39,171 nucleotides of DNA. It comes from an uncultured bacterium. Its GTDB lineage: Bacteria > Edwardsbacteria > AC1 > EtOH8. A model generated the notes under the pieces. That model did not search any database. It had not been told where the DNA came from and saw nothing but the letters and a program-made list of their open reading frames with translations. Position numbers and translations under genes: made by a program. The stretch spans positions 973,046 through 1,012,216 of the forward strand of contig CALMGM010000005.1 of assembly GCA_937863685.1 (NCBI GenBank), given 5' to 3'. Shown piece after piece: positions 31,841-38,585 of this stretch (positions are counted from its first letter, which is position 1; the number at the start of each line of letters is the position of its first letter).

Positions 31841-33171
31841 CGGACCTCTCCTTTACTTTGGGGTTCGTTGGCGGGAACCAGGGTGGCCACGGTCTTGTTC
31901 TGGTCGATGAAATATTTATTGGCCACGCAGATTAAATCCTGGTTGGTCACCGACCTGATATTCTTGAGATAGCTGTTGAGATAGCGCCAGTCAAGTCTGG
32001 TCTGGGCCGAGCCTATCTGAACGGCCAGTCCGTTGTTCCGCTGCTGCTGGAAGACGAATTCGGCTTCCAGCTGGTTCTGGCTCTTCTGCAGCTCCCTCTG
32101 GGTAACGCCCTGCTTTTTGATCTTTTCCAGCTCCCCGGCTATGGCCTGCTCCAGTTCTTCCGTATTATGGCCCTTGAGCGGCGCCGAGTAAAAGATGAAA
32201 AGGGTTGGGTCGGTCTGGGTGTCGTTATATCCGCCGGCGAACAGGGCCAGCTGCTTTTCGTAGACCAGGCTGCGGTAGAGCCGGGAGCTCTCGCCGTTGC
32301 TGAGGATGTTGGAGAGCAATTCCAGGGGGTAGGTGTCCGGTTGGCCAATTTCAGGCGTATGATAGGCTATGGCCACCAGCGGCATCCTGGTATCCTTCAT
32401 GACTTTGATCCGGCGCTCTCCCGTTTGGGGAGGTTCCACGGTGGTGACCTTGGGGGGCTTCCTGACTCCGGCCGGGATCTTTTCGAAGTATCTGGCCACC
32501 ATGGCCAGGGCATCCTTTCTTTTGACATCGCCCACGATCACACAGGTGGCATTGTTGGGGGCGTAATAGGTACGGTAATAATCGCGCAGATCCTGATTGG
32601 TGACCGACTCCAGGTCGGTCATCCAGCCCAGTATCGGCCAGCCGTAGGGATGGGCGGTATAGGCGGCGGCATTCATCTCTTCGAACAGCCGGCCGTAAGG
32701 GGAGTTCTCCCTGAGGCGGCGCTCCTCCTTGACCACGTTGCGCTCCGGATCGAATTCTTTGGGATCCAGCTTCAGGTTGGCCATCCGGTCCGACTCCAGC
32801 TCCATGGCCACCGACAGGAACTCGGTGGAGATGTTCTCGTAATAGGCGGTGTAGTCTTCGCTGGTGAAGGCATTGCTGTGGCCGCCGTATTTCTGGACGA
32901 TCTTGGAGAATTCCTCGGGGCCGGTCTTGTCCGTTCCCTTGAACATCATATGTTCCAGCAGGTGGGAGATCCCGGTGATGCCGGGACGCTCGTTGCGGGA
33001 GCCCACCCGGTACCATACCTGGAAACTGACCAGGGGCAGGCCGGGCTTCTCCACGGTCAGAACTTTTAGGCCGTTGGCCAGGCTGTCCTGATAGACCGCC
33101 AAGGTGTCGGCGGCCCCGGCCCCGGAAACGGTCAGTATCAGGCAGGATGCCGTCAGAATCAATTTTTTCAT
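31837..33171 (-). CDS. M16-family zinc peptidase, catalytic subunit
   Basis: About 444 residues from the ATG at 33171 (MKKLIL), chosen because AAAGGATG lies 8 nt upstream; an ATG at 33183 lies directly on that site. A signal peptide (about 1-20) marks export. The inverted zinc motif is HLLEH (H70, E73, H74), and RNVVKEERRLRENSPYGR supplies the third ligand E149/E150. GGHSNAFTSEDYTAYY (96-111) is typical. The peptidase probably clears peptides in the periplasm. It starts 15 nt after the pspC stop and overlaps its inactive partner by 4 nt, forming pspC-pspC-M16-M16. Confidence 0.92.
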   Translation of the reverse strand: MKKLILTASCLILTVSGAGAADTLAVYQDSLANGLKVLTVEKPGLPLVSFQVWYRVGSRNERPGITGISHLLEHMMFKGTDKTGPEEFSKIVQKYGGHSNAFTSEDYTAYYENISTEFLSVAMELESDRMANLKLDPKEFDPERNVVKEERRLRENSPYGRLFEEMNAAAYTAHPYGWPILGWMTDLESVTNQDLRDYYRTYYAPNNATCVIVGDVKRKDALAMVARYFEKIPAGVRKPPKVTTVEPPQTGERRIKVMKDTRMPLVAIAYHTPEIGQPDTYPLELLSNILSNGESSRLYRSLVYEKQLALFAGGYNDTQTDPTLFIFYSAPLKGHNTEELEQAIAGELEKIKKQGVTQRELQKSQNQLEAEFVFQQQRNNGLAVQIGSAQTRLDWRYLNSYLKNIRSVTNQDLICVANKYFIDQNKTVATLVPANEPQSKGEVR

Positions 33172-33186
33172 GCTTTTTACCATCCT

Positions 33187-33588
33187 TTATTTATTATCCT
33201 TGATCAGCAGCCTGACACCGATGGCGATCAGGATCAGCGGCCAGACCAGGCTGAATTTGAAATGGAACAGGCCGTAATTATGCAATAAAATACCGATCCC
33301 CAGGATGATGACCAGTATCCCGAACACCGCGCCGGACGGATCGCGTTTCATGGCCGGATTCCTTTCTTCGGTATTTGACGGAGTTTCGTCTTGGCCCGAG
33401 GAACGGGTTTGCCGGGGAATGATCAACCAGGCCGCCAGGTACAGCATGATCCCCAGCCCGCCGGCCAGGGCCAGTATTATAAAGATGATGCGGGCCAGGA
33501 GCGGATCGATGTCAAAATAATCTGCCAGGCCCCCGCAGACCCCGGCCACCATCCGACCCTTATCGGAGAGATACAAACTTTTGGGCAT
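33187..33588 (-). CDS. PspC-domain protein with C-terminal membrane domain
   Basis: A 133-residue membrane protein. The PspC domain (about 1-58: YLSDKGRMVAGVCGGLADYFDIDPLLARIIFIILAL...YLAAWLIIP) is followed by a charged linker and a second pair of helices (GAVFGILVIILGIGILL, SLVWPLILIAIGVRLLI) like the LiaF/DUF5668 N-terminal segment. PspC proteins take part in envelope-stress sensing. It directly follows another, shorter PspC gene; its ATG has no Shine-Dalgarno and lies 9 nt after that stop, so translation is likely coupled. Confidence 0.88.
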   Translation of the reverse strand: MPKSLYLSDKGRMVAGVCGGLADYFDIDPLLARIIFIILALAGGLGIMLYLAAWLIIPRQTRSSGQDETPSNTEERNPAMKRDPSGAVFGILVIILGIGILLHNYGLFHFKFSLVWPLILIAIGVRLLIKDNK

Positions 33589-33597
33589 TTATTTCAC

Positions 33598-33789
33598 TTA
33601 CAAAACAGCCGGTTGGTCGGGGATGATGATCCAGGCGATTATGTAGGCCAGTATCCCGGCTCCGGACAGGGCAAATACCACCGCCACCAGCCGGACGATA
33701 GTGGGATCGACGTCAAAATATTCTCCCAGACCCCCGCAGACGCCGCCCAACATCCGGTCCCTGGACGAACGGTAAATTCTTTTAGCCAT
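33598..33789 (-). CDS. Small PspC-domain protein
   Basis: 63 residues, almost entirely one PspC domain ([37 protein letters not shown]...[10 protein letters not shown]) with two membrane helices. It heads the pspC-pspC-M16-M16 operon. A strong AGGAGAAGG ribosome site precedes the ATG, and a well-formed promoter with an upstream palindrome lies in the short gap before it. The two tandem PspC copies differ clearly in sequence, so duplication is not recent. Confidence 0.9.
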   Translation of the reverse strand: MAKRIYRSSRDRMLGGVCGGLGEYFDVDPTIVRLVAVVFALSGAGILAYIIAWIIIPDQPAVL

Positions 33790-33817
33790 GGTCCTTCTCC
33801 TAACTATTGACTATACA

Positions 33818-33846
33818 ATTATAAACCCCAAAAGGCAAAACTTCAA
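33818..33846 (-). promoter_or_regulatory. Promoter of the pspC-M16 operon
   Basis: On the minus strand: -35 TTGAAG (33841-33846), 17-bp spacer, consensus -10 TATAAT (33818-33823). The leader is about 20 nt and contains AGGAGAAGG. Confidence 0.75.
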
Positions 33847-33851
33847 GGGCA

Positions 33852-33865
33852 GATAAGATCTTATC
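33852..33865. promoter_or_regulatory. Perfect 14-bp palindrome upstream of the pspC promoter
   Basis: GATAAGATCTTATC is perfectly self-complementary. Its centre lies about 47 bp upstream of the predicted transcription start, just outside the -35, where an activator dimer would bind. A weak hairpin-only role is possible. Confidence 0.5.
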
Positions 33866-33876
33866 CGTGATTTGTA

Positions 33877-33912
33877 AAACGGCCTTGAGGGGCACTGACC
33901 CCAAGGCCGTTT
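33877..33912 (-). terminator. Terminator of the sigma-anti-sigma-bactofilin operon
   Basis: AAACGGCCTTG...CAAGGCCGTTT-type stem (outer 10 bp perfect, GGGG/CCCC inside one bulge), followed on the minus strand by TTTTACAAAT. It lies 21 nt after the bactofilin-like gene's stop. Confidence 0.75.
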
Positions 33913-33932
33913 ACATTCCAAAGATTTATTTT

Positions 33933-35186
33933 TTAATCGGTCGCTGCCGTCTTCTGCGCTTTGGGCTGTCTGGGCGGGGCTTGATCCCTAGTCCCCAGTC
34001 GGGTGGTCCATACCGCGCCCATGCCCACGGTCACCCCGCACCACAGGACAATAAAGTTGATGATGAAGAATATCACGCCCAAAGCGCTCAGCGGGCTGCC
34101 GGCGATATTGATCAGGCTGCCCAGCAGGAACAGGGAGTGGAGCAGCACAAAGCCCAGCACCACCGCCGGCAGGGTGTTCATGGGCGGCTTATTGAAGGCG
34201 TGCAGGAATTTCTGGTTGATGATCACCCCGAAGCTGGCGATGCTCATCAGGATTCCGGCCACCACCAGCAGGACCGCCAGCGGTATCAGGGGGATGCCCA
34301 GGATGGAGACCGCCATGAATACCAGGGCCGGGGCCAGGGATATCTGCACCAGGAATCCGATGCCGGCCGACTTCCAGAAATCGGTCTCGATTATATGGGT
34401 AATGCGCTCGATGGGCCTGGAGAAGAACACTCCCAGCAACGTCACCAAAATGCCCAGCCCGGCCAGCATGAAGAAGGTGATGAAAAATTTTATGGCCCGT
34501 CCGGCGGCCGGTTTTTTGTGGGTAATGTGAGCCGTGCCGATCAAGCTGGGAATGAACTGGTTAAGCATTCCTAAATCCACGTTCTTTATCTCCCCGCTGA
34601 CCTGGGCGCCATCGGCCCTATCCACCTGGCCGCCTACTATGGCAATATCGCCGCCCACCGAGGAAGTCGGCCCCAGCCTGACCATCCCGCCGAAGGATGC
34701 CAGCTCGCCGCCCACCGTTCCGTCTATGGAGACCGGGCCGCCGAAGGTGGCCACATCGCCCTTGACCGTCCCGGAGACTGTGGTGCCCCCGCCGAAAGTG
34801 GCCACGTCGTGCATTACCGTGCCGTTGACCGTCACGCCGCCGCCGAATGTCACGCAGTCGCCGTTGACCATGCCGTCCACGGTGATCGAGCCGCCCTTGG
34901 TGACCACATCATCGTTAATGGTATCGGCCGGGCCGACGTAGATATCACCCACCTTGGCATCCTTGGCGTCGATCTGAACTTCTTTGTCGCCGATCTTGAA
35001 CTTGTAAGTGGTGTCGGAATCACCTTCGCCGATCCCCTGGATTCTGATGGTGGTCTTCTTGTCCAGCAGCTTGGTCCCCACCACTTTTTCCTCGGCCAGA
35101 CCGGTAGTTACCGCCGCAACCAGGGCGATCACCGTCAGCAGGACAAGCCAGCCGGGCTTTGAGGTATGCCTGTTTAATTTGAACAT
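33933..35186 (-). CDS. Bactofilin-like beta-solenoid membrane protein
   Basis: A 417-residue protein. Residues 1-31 are a signal peptide or anchor. Residues 35-92 form a small domain. Residues about 97-200 are a right-handed solenoid with 17-residue rungs (FGGGVTVNGTVMHDVAT, FGGGTTVSGTVKGDVAT, FGGPVSIDGTVGGELAS), as in bactofilin (polymer-forming cytoskeletal, DUF583) proteins. Residues 230-395 contain four or five membrane helices. Bactofilins polymerise as envelope-associated scaffolds; here the solenoid would face outside the cytoplasm if the signal is cleaved, which is unlike classical bactofilins. An AAAGGAG site supports the ATG. It is the third gene of the ECF sigma operon, hence a likely target of that regulator. 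Confidence 0.82.
   Translation of the reverse strand: MFKLNRHTSKPGWLVLLTVIALVAAVTTGLAEEKVVGTKLLDKKTTIRIQGIGEGDSDTTYKFKIGDKEVQIDAKDAKVGDIYVGPADTINDDVVTKGGSITVDGMVNGDCVTFGGGVTVNGTVMHDVATFGGGTTVSGTVKGDVATFGGPVSIDGTVGGELASFGGMVRLGPTSSVGGDIAIVGGQVDRADGAQVSGEIKNVDLGMLNQFIPSLIGTAHITHKKPAAGRAIKFFITFFMLAGLGILVTLLGVFFSRPIERITHIIETDFWKSAGIGFLVQISLAPALVFMAVSILGIPLIPLAVLLVVAGILMSIASFGVIINQKFLHAFNKPPMNTLPAVVLGFVLLHSLFLLGSLINIAGSPLSALGVIFFIINFIVLWCGVTVGMGAVWTTRLGTRDQAPPRQPKAQKTAATD
34587..34898 (-). repeat. 51-bp repeats encoding solenoid rungs
   Basis: About six imperfect units of 51-54 bp in the bactofilin-like gene, corresponding to residues 97-200. They are coding repeats of the beta-solenoid, not an independent element. 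Confidence 0.7.
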
Positions 35187-35206
35187 GATCGTGCTCCTTT
35201 CGGGAA

Positions 35207-35779
35207 TTATATTTTTGAATTTATATAAATTCTTTTGGAGGTGACGGCGATGATGGCAAAGGCCGCGATGCTGGCGATGGCTATTTGAGCCGGCAGATTC
35301 GATCCTTTAAGCAGGGTGACGGCCACCTGTCCCAGCAGGTCCATCATATCGGCCAGCCGCAGCCCGGCCTTGACCATGATCACCTGCAGGTTGGGCAATG
35401 CCTTTACAAAACCCTTGGCCAGGGAGAATGTTTTGAAAGGATCCAGCTTGTTCAGACCGAAAGTCAATCCCAGGCCGAATATCACCAGCCACAGGGAGCT
35501 AACCGATACCACGGCTCCGGTGGCCCATTTGATCAACGGGTTTAAATGCGGTGCCTTATATTCCAACCCCAGGGCATTGAAAATGCTGGCATTGAACTCG
35601 GGGCCGACATTGGGCAGCGGCATGGTTTTGACCGATTCGGCCACCAAATTGAGCAAGCGGTAGTCGGCAGCGCAGGAACGACAGATCCTCAGGTGGGTCT
35701 TGACTGTTATAACCTCCTGGTTTTCAAGGGAATTGTCTATCAGCTCCTGAAGCCTGTTTTTTATCTCTTTGCATTCCAT
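35207..35779 (-). CDS. Anti-sigma factor with zinc-finger domain (zf-HC2)
   Basis: A 190-residue membrane protein. The N-terminal zf-HC2/ASD motif is visible as C3, H29-x3-C33-x2-C36 (HLRICRSC). Two hydrophobic segments follow (about 85-108 and 163-182). The cytoplasmic zinc domain would hold the adjacent ECF sigma factor inactive at the membrane; the region between the helices may sense the signal. It begins 81 nt after the sigma stop, with GGAG 8 nt before the ATG, and is followed 20 nt later by the bactofilin-like gene. Confidence 0.88.
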   Translation of the reverse strand: MECKEIKNRLQELIDNSLENQEVITVKTHLRICRSCAADYRLLNLVAESVKTMPLPNVGPEFNASIFNALGLEYKAPHLNPLIKWATGAVVSVSSLWLVIFGLGLTFGLNKLDPFKTFSLAKGFVKALPNLQVIMVKAGLRLADMMDLLGQVAVTLLKGSNLPAQIAIASIAAFAIIAVTSKRIYINSKI

Positions 35780-35860
35780 GATATTTTCTCCGTTCTGGTA
35801 GTAATACGATCAAGTGCGGGCAAATGTTTCATTCTATCCAAGGTATTTGATGATAATGGG

Positions 35861-36421
35861 TTATCCATAGCCCAATTTGAACAGTTTTTGTTTCATTATA
35901 TCCCTGGCCCTAAAGAGCCGGACCTTGACCGTGCCCACCGGGATATCCAGCGACTGCGATATCTCCTCGTAAGAAAGCTCCTGCTGGTGCCTTAAAATCA
36001 GTACTTCGCGGTAGAGGGGCGGCAGGGTGCCCAGCACCTTGTCAATCAGTTCCTGCTGGGAGGCGGCTTCGATCTTTTCCTCCAGGGATATCTGGGTGTC
36101 CTCGATATCCACCGGGTTTTCCTCGTCGTGGATGGAGAGCGAGTCGGGTTTCTGGGCCCGCAGGAAATCGATGGCCGAGTTGTGGGCGATCTTGAACAGC
36201 CAGGTAAGAAAAGGATAGGACGGGTCGTAGCTGGCGAAGCTTTTATAGGCCTTGATAAAGGTCTCTTGGGCGATATCCTCGGCATCGCTCTGGTTGTGGA
36301 CCAGGCGGAAAATGAGGGCGAACACCTGCCGTTTATAGCGGTTGATCAGATCGTTGAAGGCCCGGCTGTCGCCGGCCAGACAGCGGTCTATCAGTATCTG
36401 GTCTTGGTTTTCGGAAGCCAT
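35861..36421 (-). CDS. ECF (RpoE-type) RNA polymerase sigma factor
   Basis: About 186 residues from ATG 36421 (MASENQDQILIDRCLAG). The open frame runs to 36499, but the first 26 codons overlap a promoter and operator and do not fit the family. Region 2 is DLINRYKRQVFALIFRL and DAEDIAQETFIKAYKSF; region 4 is LPPLYREVLILRHQQELSYEEISQSLDIPVGTVKVRLFRAR. Spacing is that of group 4 sigma factors. The gene heads the sigma-anti-sigma-bactofilin operon. The -10 of its promoter ends 6 nt before the ATG and there is no Shine-Dalgarno, so the mRNA should be leaderless. The promoter is sigma70-like, not an ECF-type promoter, so simple autoactivation is not indicated. Confidence 0.93.
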   Translation of the reverse strand: MASENQDQILIDRCLAGDSRAFNDLINRYKRQVFALIFRLVHNQSDAEDIAQETFIKAYKSFASYDPSYPFLTWLFKIAHNSAIDFLRAQKPDSLSIHDEENPVDIEDTQISLEEKIEAASQQELIDKVLGTLPPLYREVLILRHQQELSYEEISQSLDIPVGTVKVRLFRARDIMKQKLFKLGYG

Positions 36422-36427
36422 GGAGTT

Positions 36428-36460
36428 AGTATAGCATTTAGATTTGACCGGTGTCAAATC
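36428..36460 (-). promoter_or_regulatory. Sigma-factor promoter with an operator-like inverted repeat
   Basis: Minus strand: -35 TTGACA (36452-36457), 18-bp spacer, -10 TATACT (36428-36433), then AACTCC and ATG. A perfect 8-bp inverted repeat with a 4-nt centre, GATTTGACACCGGTCAAATC (36441-36460), covers the -35, where a bound protein would block RNA polymerase. Confidence 0.7.
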
Positions 36461-36489
36461 CAAAATATGTCCTGTTATTGCGGCGGCTT

Positions 36490-36519
36490 TTGAAGGCATG
36501 ATGCGTAAGAATGTATTAT
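36490..36519 (+). promoter_or_regulatory. Possible plus-strand promoter into the structured gap
   Basis: -35 TTGAAG (36490-36495), 18-bp spacer, -10 TATTAT (36514-36519). It points into 36530-36850, where no convincing gene is present. It could serve an untranslated RNA or be fortuitous in AT-rich DNA. Confidence 0.35.
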
Positions 36520-36540
36520 TATATTAAAAGAAAACCGTTA

Positions 36541-36810
36541 TGTCATTCCCATGAAGATGGGAATCCAGACTACATTTTCGACAGATAATATTCTGGAGAC
36601 CTTCTTTTCGTTGCCGAACGAAAAGAAGCAAAAGAACTCTTGGGGTGTGGGGCCTTCGTTTATCGAACTGAAAACGACAATCAATGCATTATCAGGAATA
36701 ATCTAAGCTTCTATTCGGCCTTCGCTTCCGCTTCCGGCCATGCGACATATCGCTACCACACCCCAAACCCCGCAACGTCTGATCTACCGGATTGACCGGC
36801 CGATCAGACG
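36541..36810. repeat. Structured gene-free region with several hairpins
   Basis: 36541-36568 is a GTCATTCC-type repeat. 36601-36628 is a perfect 12-bp inverted repeat CTTCTTTTCGTT / AACGAAAAGAAG with a 4-nt loop. An 11-bp inverted repeat TTGGGGTGTGG (36640-36650) / CCACACCCCAA (36756-36766) encloses 105 nt. CGTCTGATC (36776-36784) / GATCAGACG (36802-36810) is a third. The stretch 36422-36916 contains no convincing gene; it may be a composite repeat element or a structured RNA. Confidence 0.5.
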
Positions 36811-36850
36811 CAATGGTGAGCTTTTCGCCTGGGAAAAAGCCCCATAGCTA

Positions 36851-36878
36851 AAAAGCCGGAAATTTTCCGGCTTCTTTT
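36851..36878 (-). terminator. Terminator of the 30-residue membrane ORF
   Basis: AAGCCGG / CCGGCTT stem (about 36853-36859 with 36867-36873, A/T-rich inner pairs). On the minus strand it is followed by TTTTTAGC, on the plus strand by CTTTTCT, so it may work both ways. It begins about 40 nt after the small ORF's stop. Confidence 0.65.
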
Positions 36879-36916
36879 CTGGAGGTAGTTTATGGGGTAT
36901 ATGTGGTTTGGTATCT

Positions 36917-37009
36917 TTACATTATGGATATCAGTAACAGGGCCAGCAGTGTTCCGATGGGGATCAAACCACCCCAATCTACGCTCTTGAGGTCTACAAT
37001 CTGTTTCAT
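36917..37009 (-). CDS. 30-residue single-span membrane peptide
   Basis: A 30-codon ORF from ATG 37009 to TAA 36917. It begins MKQIVDLKSVDWGGLIPIG and continues with a hydrophobic stretch (about residues 15-30, rich in Leu/Ile) ending in SIM, so it is a single-pass membrane peptide with a short N-terminal polar part. A near-perfect Shine-Dalgarno AAAAGGAG lies 6 nt upstream, and a terminator with a minus-strand T-run follows the stop. These signals are stronger than for many longer genes here. I recognise no family; small subunits of respiratory or transport complexes and stress peptides of this size exist, but no such partner gene is adjacent. Confidence 0.55.
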   Translation of the reverse strand: MKQIVDLKSVDWGGLIPIGTLLALLLISIM

Positions 37010-37117
37010 GGCTGTCTCCTTTTATTTGGAAAGTTTAATTTTTCTCGTTTCATGGGATACTACGCAAGGCCGGGGGGATATGTTACATAAAAAGTAAAAT
37101 ATTTATTTGAATAACGA

Positions 37118-37147
37118 AACTCCGCACTGCCAGGGCAGTGCGGAGTT
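37118..37147 (-). terminator. Hairpin terminator after the zincin-like gene
   Basis: A 14-bp perfect inverted repeat (37118-37131 with 37134-37147), AACTCCGCACTGCC type, 17 nt after the stop of the metallopeptidase-like gene. The T-run that follows on the minus strand is weak (TCGTTATTC). Confidence 0.6.
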
Positions 37148-37164
37148 AATAAAACTGTAGTTGA

Positions 37165-37539
37165 TCAAATATCCTGCAATCTTTCCAGATCCTCTTCGCT
37201 TAGCCCGAAATAATGCCCCACCTCGTGTATTATCGTCTCCTTAACCTGCTCTACAATCTCATGCGGTGTGCGGCAGATGGATTCGATGTTCTTCTGGTAC
37301 AGCTCTATCCGGTCGGGCAGTTTCCCCGAGATATGGTAGGCCGGCCGCTTGTTGTAGGGAATGCCGATGTACACCCCCAGCAGGGAATGCTTGCCGGCCC
37401 GGTCCTCCAGAGACCGCAGCACCGCCGAAGAGGGATACTCCTCCACCGTAATGGCGATGTTCTCCAACTTGTCCTGAAAATCCTGCGGCAGATCGTCCAC
37501 TGCCTGCTCCACCAATTTAATGAATTCTGCGCTGTCCAT
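37165..37539 (-). CDS. Zincin-like metallopeptidase family protein (DUF1025 type)
   Basis: A 124-residue protein of the small zincin-like family (PF06262). The motif HEVGHYFGLSEEDL near the C-terminus has H105, E106 and H109, a minimal HExxH zinc site. The upstream segment LGVYIGIPYNKRP and the RIELYQKNIE strand are typical. No signal peptide is present. Members are widespread but uncharacterised; peptidase activity is presumed from the motif. It begins directly after the stop of the TauE/SafE gene, so the two form one operon. The ribosome site is weak. Confidence 0.88.
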   Translation of the reverse strand: MDSAEFIKLVEQAVDDLPQDFQDKLENIAITVEEYPSSAVLRSLEDRAGKHSLLGVYIGIPYNKRPAYHISGKLPDRIELYQKNIESICRTPHEIVEQVKETIIHEVGHYFGLSEEDLERLQDI

Positions 37540-38322
37540 CTACCGCCCCGTTATCATGTCATAACCTATCTTGGACAGCAGCAACAGCAGAACGAAGATG
37601 AATATCGGCCGGATGATCTTGGCGCCCTTGGTCATCACCATTCTGGCGCCCAAAAGATTCCCGGCGATGCCGCAGACCGCAGCCGGGATGCCCAGGGCGT
37701 AAAGCACCTTGCCGTGGGCCATGAAGGTCATCACCGCCGCCACGTTGGAGGCCAGGTTGACCACCTTGGTGTTGGCGTTGGCAGTGACAAAATCGTATTT
37801 GAGTATCAAGGTATAAAAGAGTATCAAAAAAGCCCCGGTGCCCGGTCCGAAGAAACCGTCGTAAAAACCTATCACGGTAGAGGCAATTGCAGCCAGAATG
37901 AATTTGGTCTTCACCTCGGTCTGATGGGAATTATTGTGGGCGCCCAGGTTCTTATTCAGCAAAGTAAAGATAGTGACCACCGGGACCAACACTATCAGAA
38001 CATACCGCAGGAATCCGGGGTCCATCAGCAGCACCGCCCGGGTGCCCAGAAAGGAACCGGCCAGAGCGAAGCAGGCGCTGAGCATGGCCACCTTCAGATC
38101 TATCAATCCTCCATGGTAATAACGCAGGGTGGCCACCAGGGTGCCGAAGCTCGAGGAAAACTTGTTGTTGCCCAGCACGAAATGGGGCGGCAAACCGGCG
38201 GCCATATAGGCCGGAAGCGAGATCAGGCCGCCACCGCCGGCGATGGAGTCCACCAGCCCGGCAAAGAACACCAGCGGCATGACCATCAGATAGGTATGCC
38301 AGGAAAGCATAGGATCAGGCAT
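37540..38322 (-). CDS. TauE/SafE-family anion exporter
   Basis: About 260 residues from ATG 38322 (MPDPMLSW); a TTG at 38379 would add 19 residues and lies only about 10 nt after the predicted transcription start, so the start is uncertain. The protein has about eight membrane helices in two repeated halves, with the family hallmarks AGLVDSIAGGGGLISLPAYMAAGLPP (first repeat) and GFYDGFFGPGTGAFLILFY (second repeat). TauE/SafE proteins export sulfite, sulfoacetate or related organic anions. No sulfur-metabolism gene is nearby, so the substrate is open. Confidence 0.9.
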   Translation of the reverse strand: MPDPMLSWHTYLMVMPLVFFAGLVDSIAGGGGLISLPAYMAAGLPPHFVLGNNKFSSSFGTLVATLRYYHGGLIDLKVAMLSACFALAGSFLGTRAVLLMDPGFLRYVLIVLVPVVTIFTLLNKNLGAHNNSHQTEVKTKFILAAIASTVIGFYDGFFGPGTGAFLILFYTLILKYDFVTANANTKVVNLASNVAAVMTFMAHGKVLYALGIPAAVCGIAGNLLGARMVMTKGAKIIRPIFIFVLLLLLSKIGYDMITGR

Positions 38323-38394
38323 TTTAGTTAAGAATGTATTTTCATAAGGATAAGCGAAGGGGTTTTTAAAGTCAACCAATATTTTCTCTACCCA

Positions 38395-38423
38395 ATAATA
38401 CCTTATCCCACTGAGCCTGGCAA
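38395..38423 (-). promoter_or_regulatory. Promoter of the TauE/SafE operon
   Basis: Minus strand: -35 TTGCCA (38418-38423), 17-bp spacer, -10 TATTAT (38395-38400). Each hexamer matches the consensus at 5 of 6 positions. Confidence 0.6.
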
Positions 38424-38453
38424 CTTGCCCATCAAATCGAATGGGTGGCGGCC

Positions 38454-38539
38454 GTCATCCTGAGAGTAACTTTTATGTTAACCGCCGAAGGATCCAGATT
38501 CTTCGATAGCCTGGCGCGTTTGCCGAACTCAGAATGACC
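38454..38539. repeat. GTCATCCTGAG-type dispersed repeat
   Basis: Starts GTCATCCTGAG, contains GAAGGATCCAGATTCTTCG, and ends GAACTCAGAATGACC, i.e. inverted ends. It is a common bacterial intergenic repeat layout and is a different family from the GTCATTCC copies. Confidence 0.6.
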
Positions 38540-38550
38540 GTGGATTTTAT

Positions 38551-38579
38551 TTGAAATTCTCACGCCTTTGGATTATACT
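38551..38579 (+). promoter_or_regulatory. Promoter of the inositol monophosphatase gene (leaderless)
   Basis: -35 TTGAAA (38551-38556), 17-bp spacer, -10 TATACT (38574-38579), then 6 nt (TGCCTT) and ATG 38586. The transcript is predicted to begin at the A of the ATG. Confidence 0.7.
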
Positions 38580-38585
38580 TGCCTT

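Noticed and set aside
34587-34898. Regular 51-bp repeats that could suggest a CRISPR-like array
   Set aside because: The units are imperfect throughout and encode 17-residue beta-solenoid rungs in one open frame; there are no unique spacers.
36422-36499. N-terminal extension of the ECF sigma factor
   Set aside because: It would be encoded by the promoter and palindrome; family alignment begins at the ATG at 36421.
36551-36706. Plus-strand ORF of 51 codons in the structured gap
   Set aside because: It starts inside a dispersed GTCATTCC repeat and runs through a perfect hairpin, has no Shine-Dalgarno, and its composition fits repeat DNA rather than a gene.
37213-38331. Plus-strand open frame of 372 codons opposite the TauE/SafE and zincin genes
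   Set aside because: It spans two well-supported minus-strand genes and its translation is His/Gln-rich, as expected for an antisense shadow.
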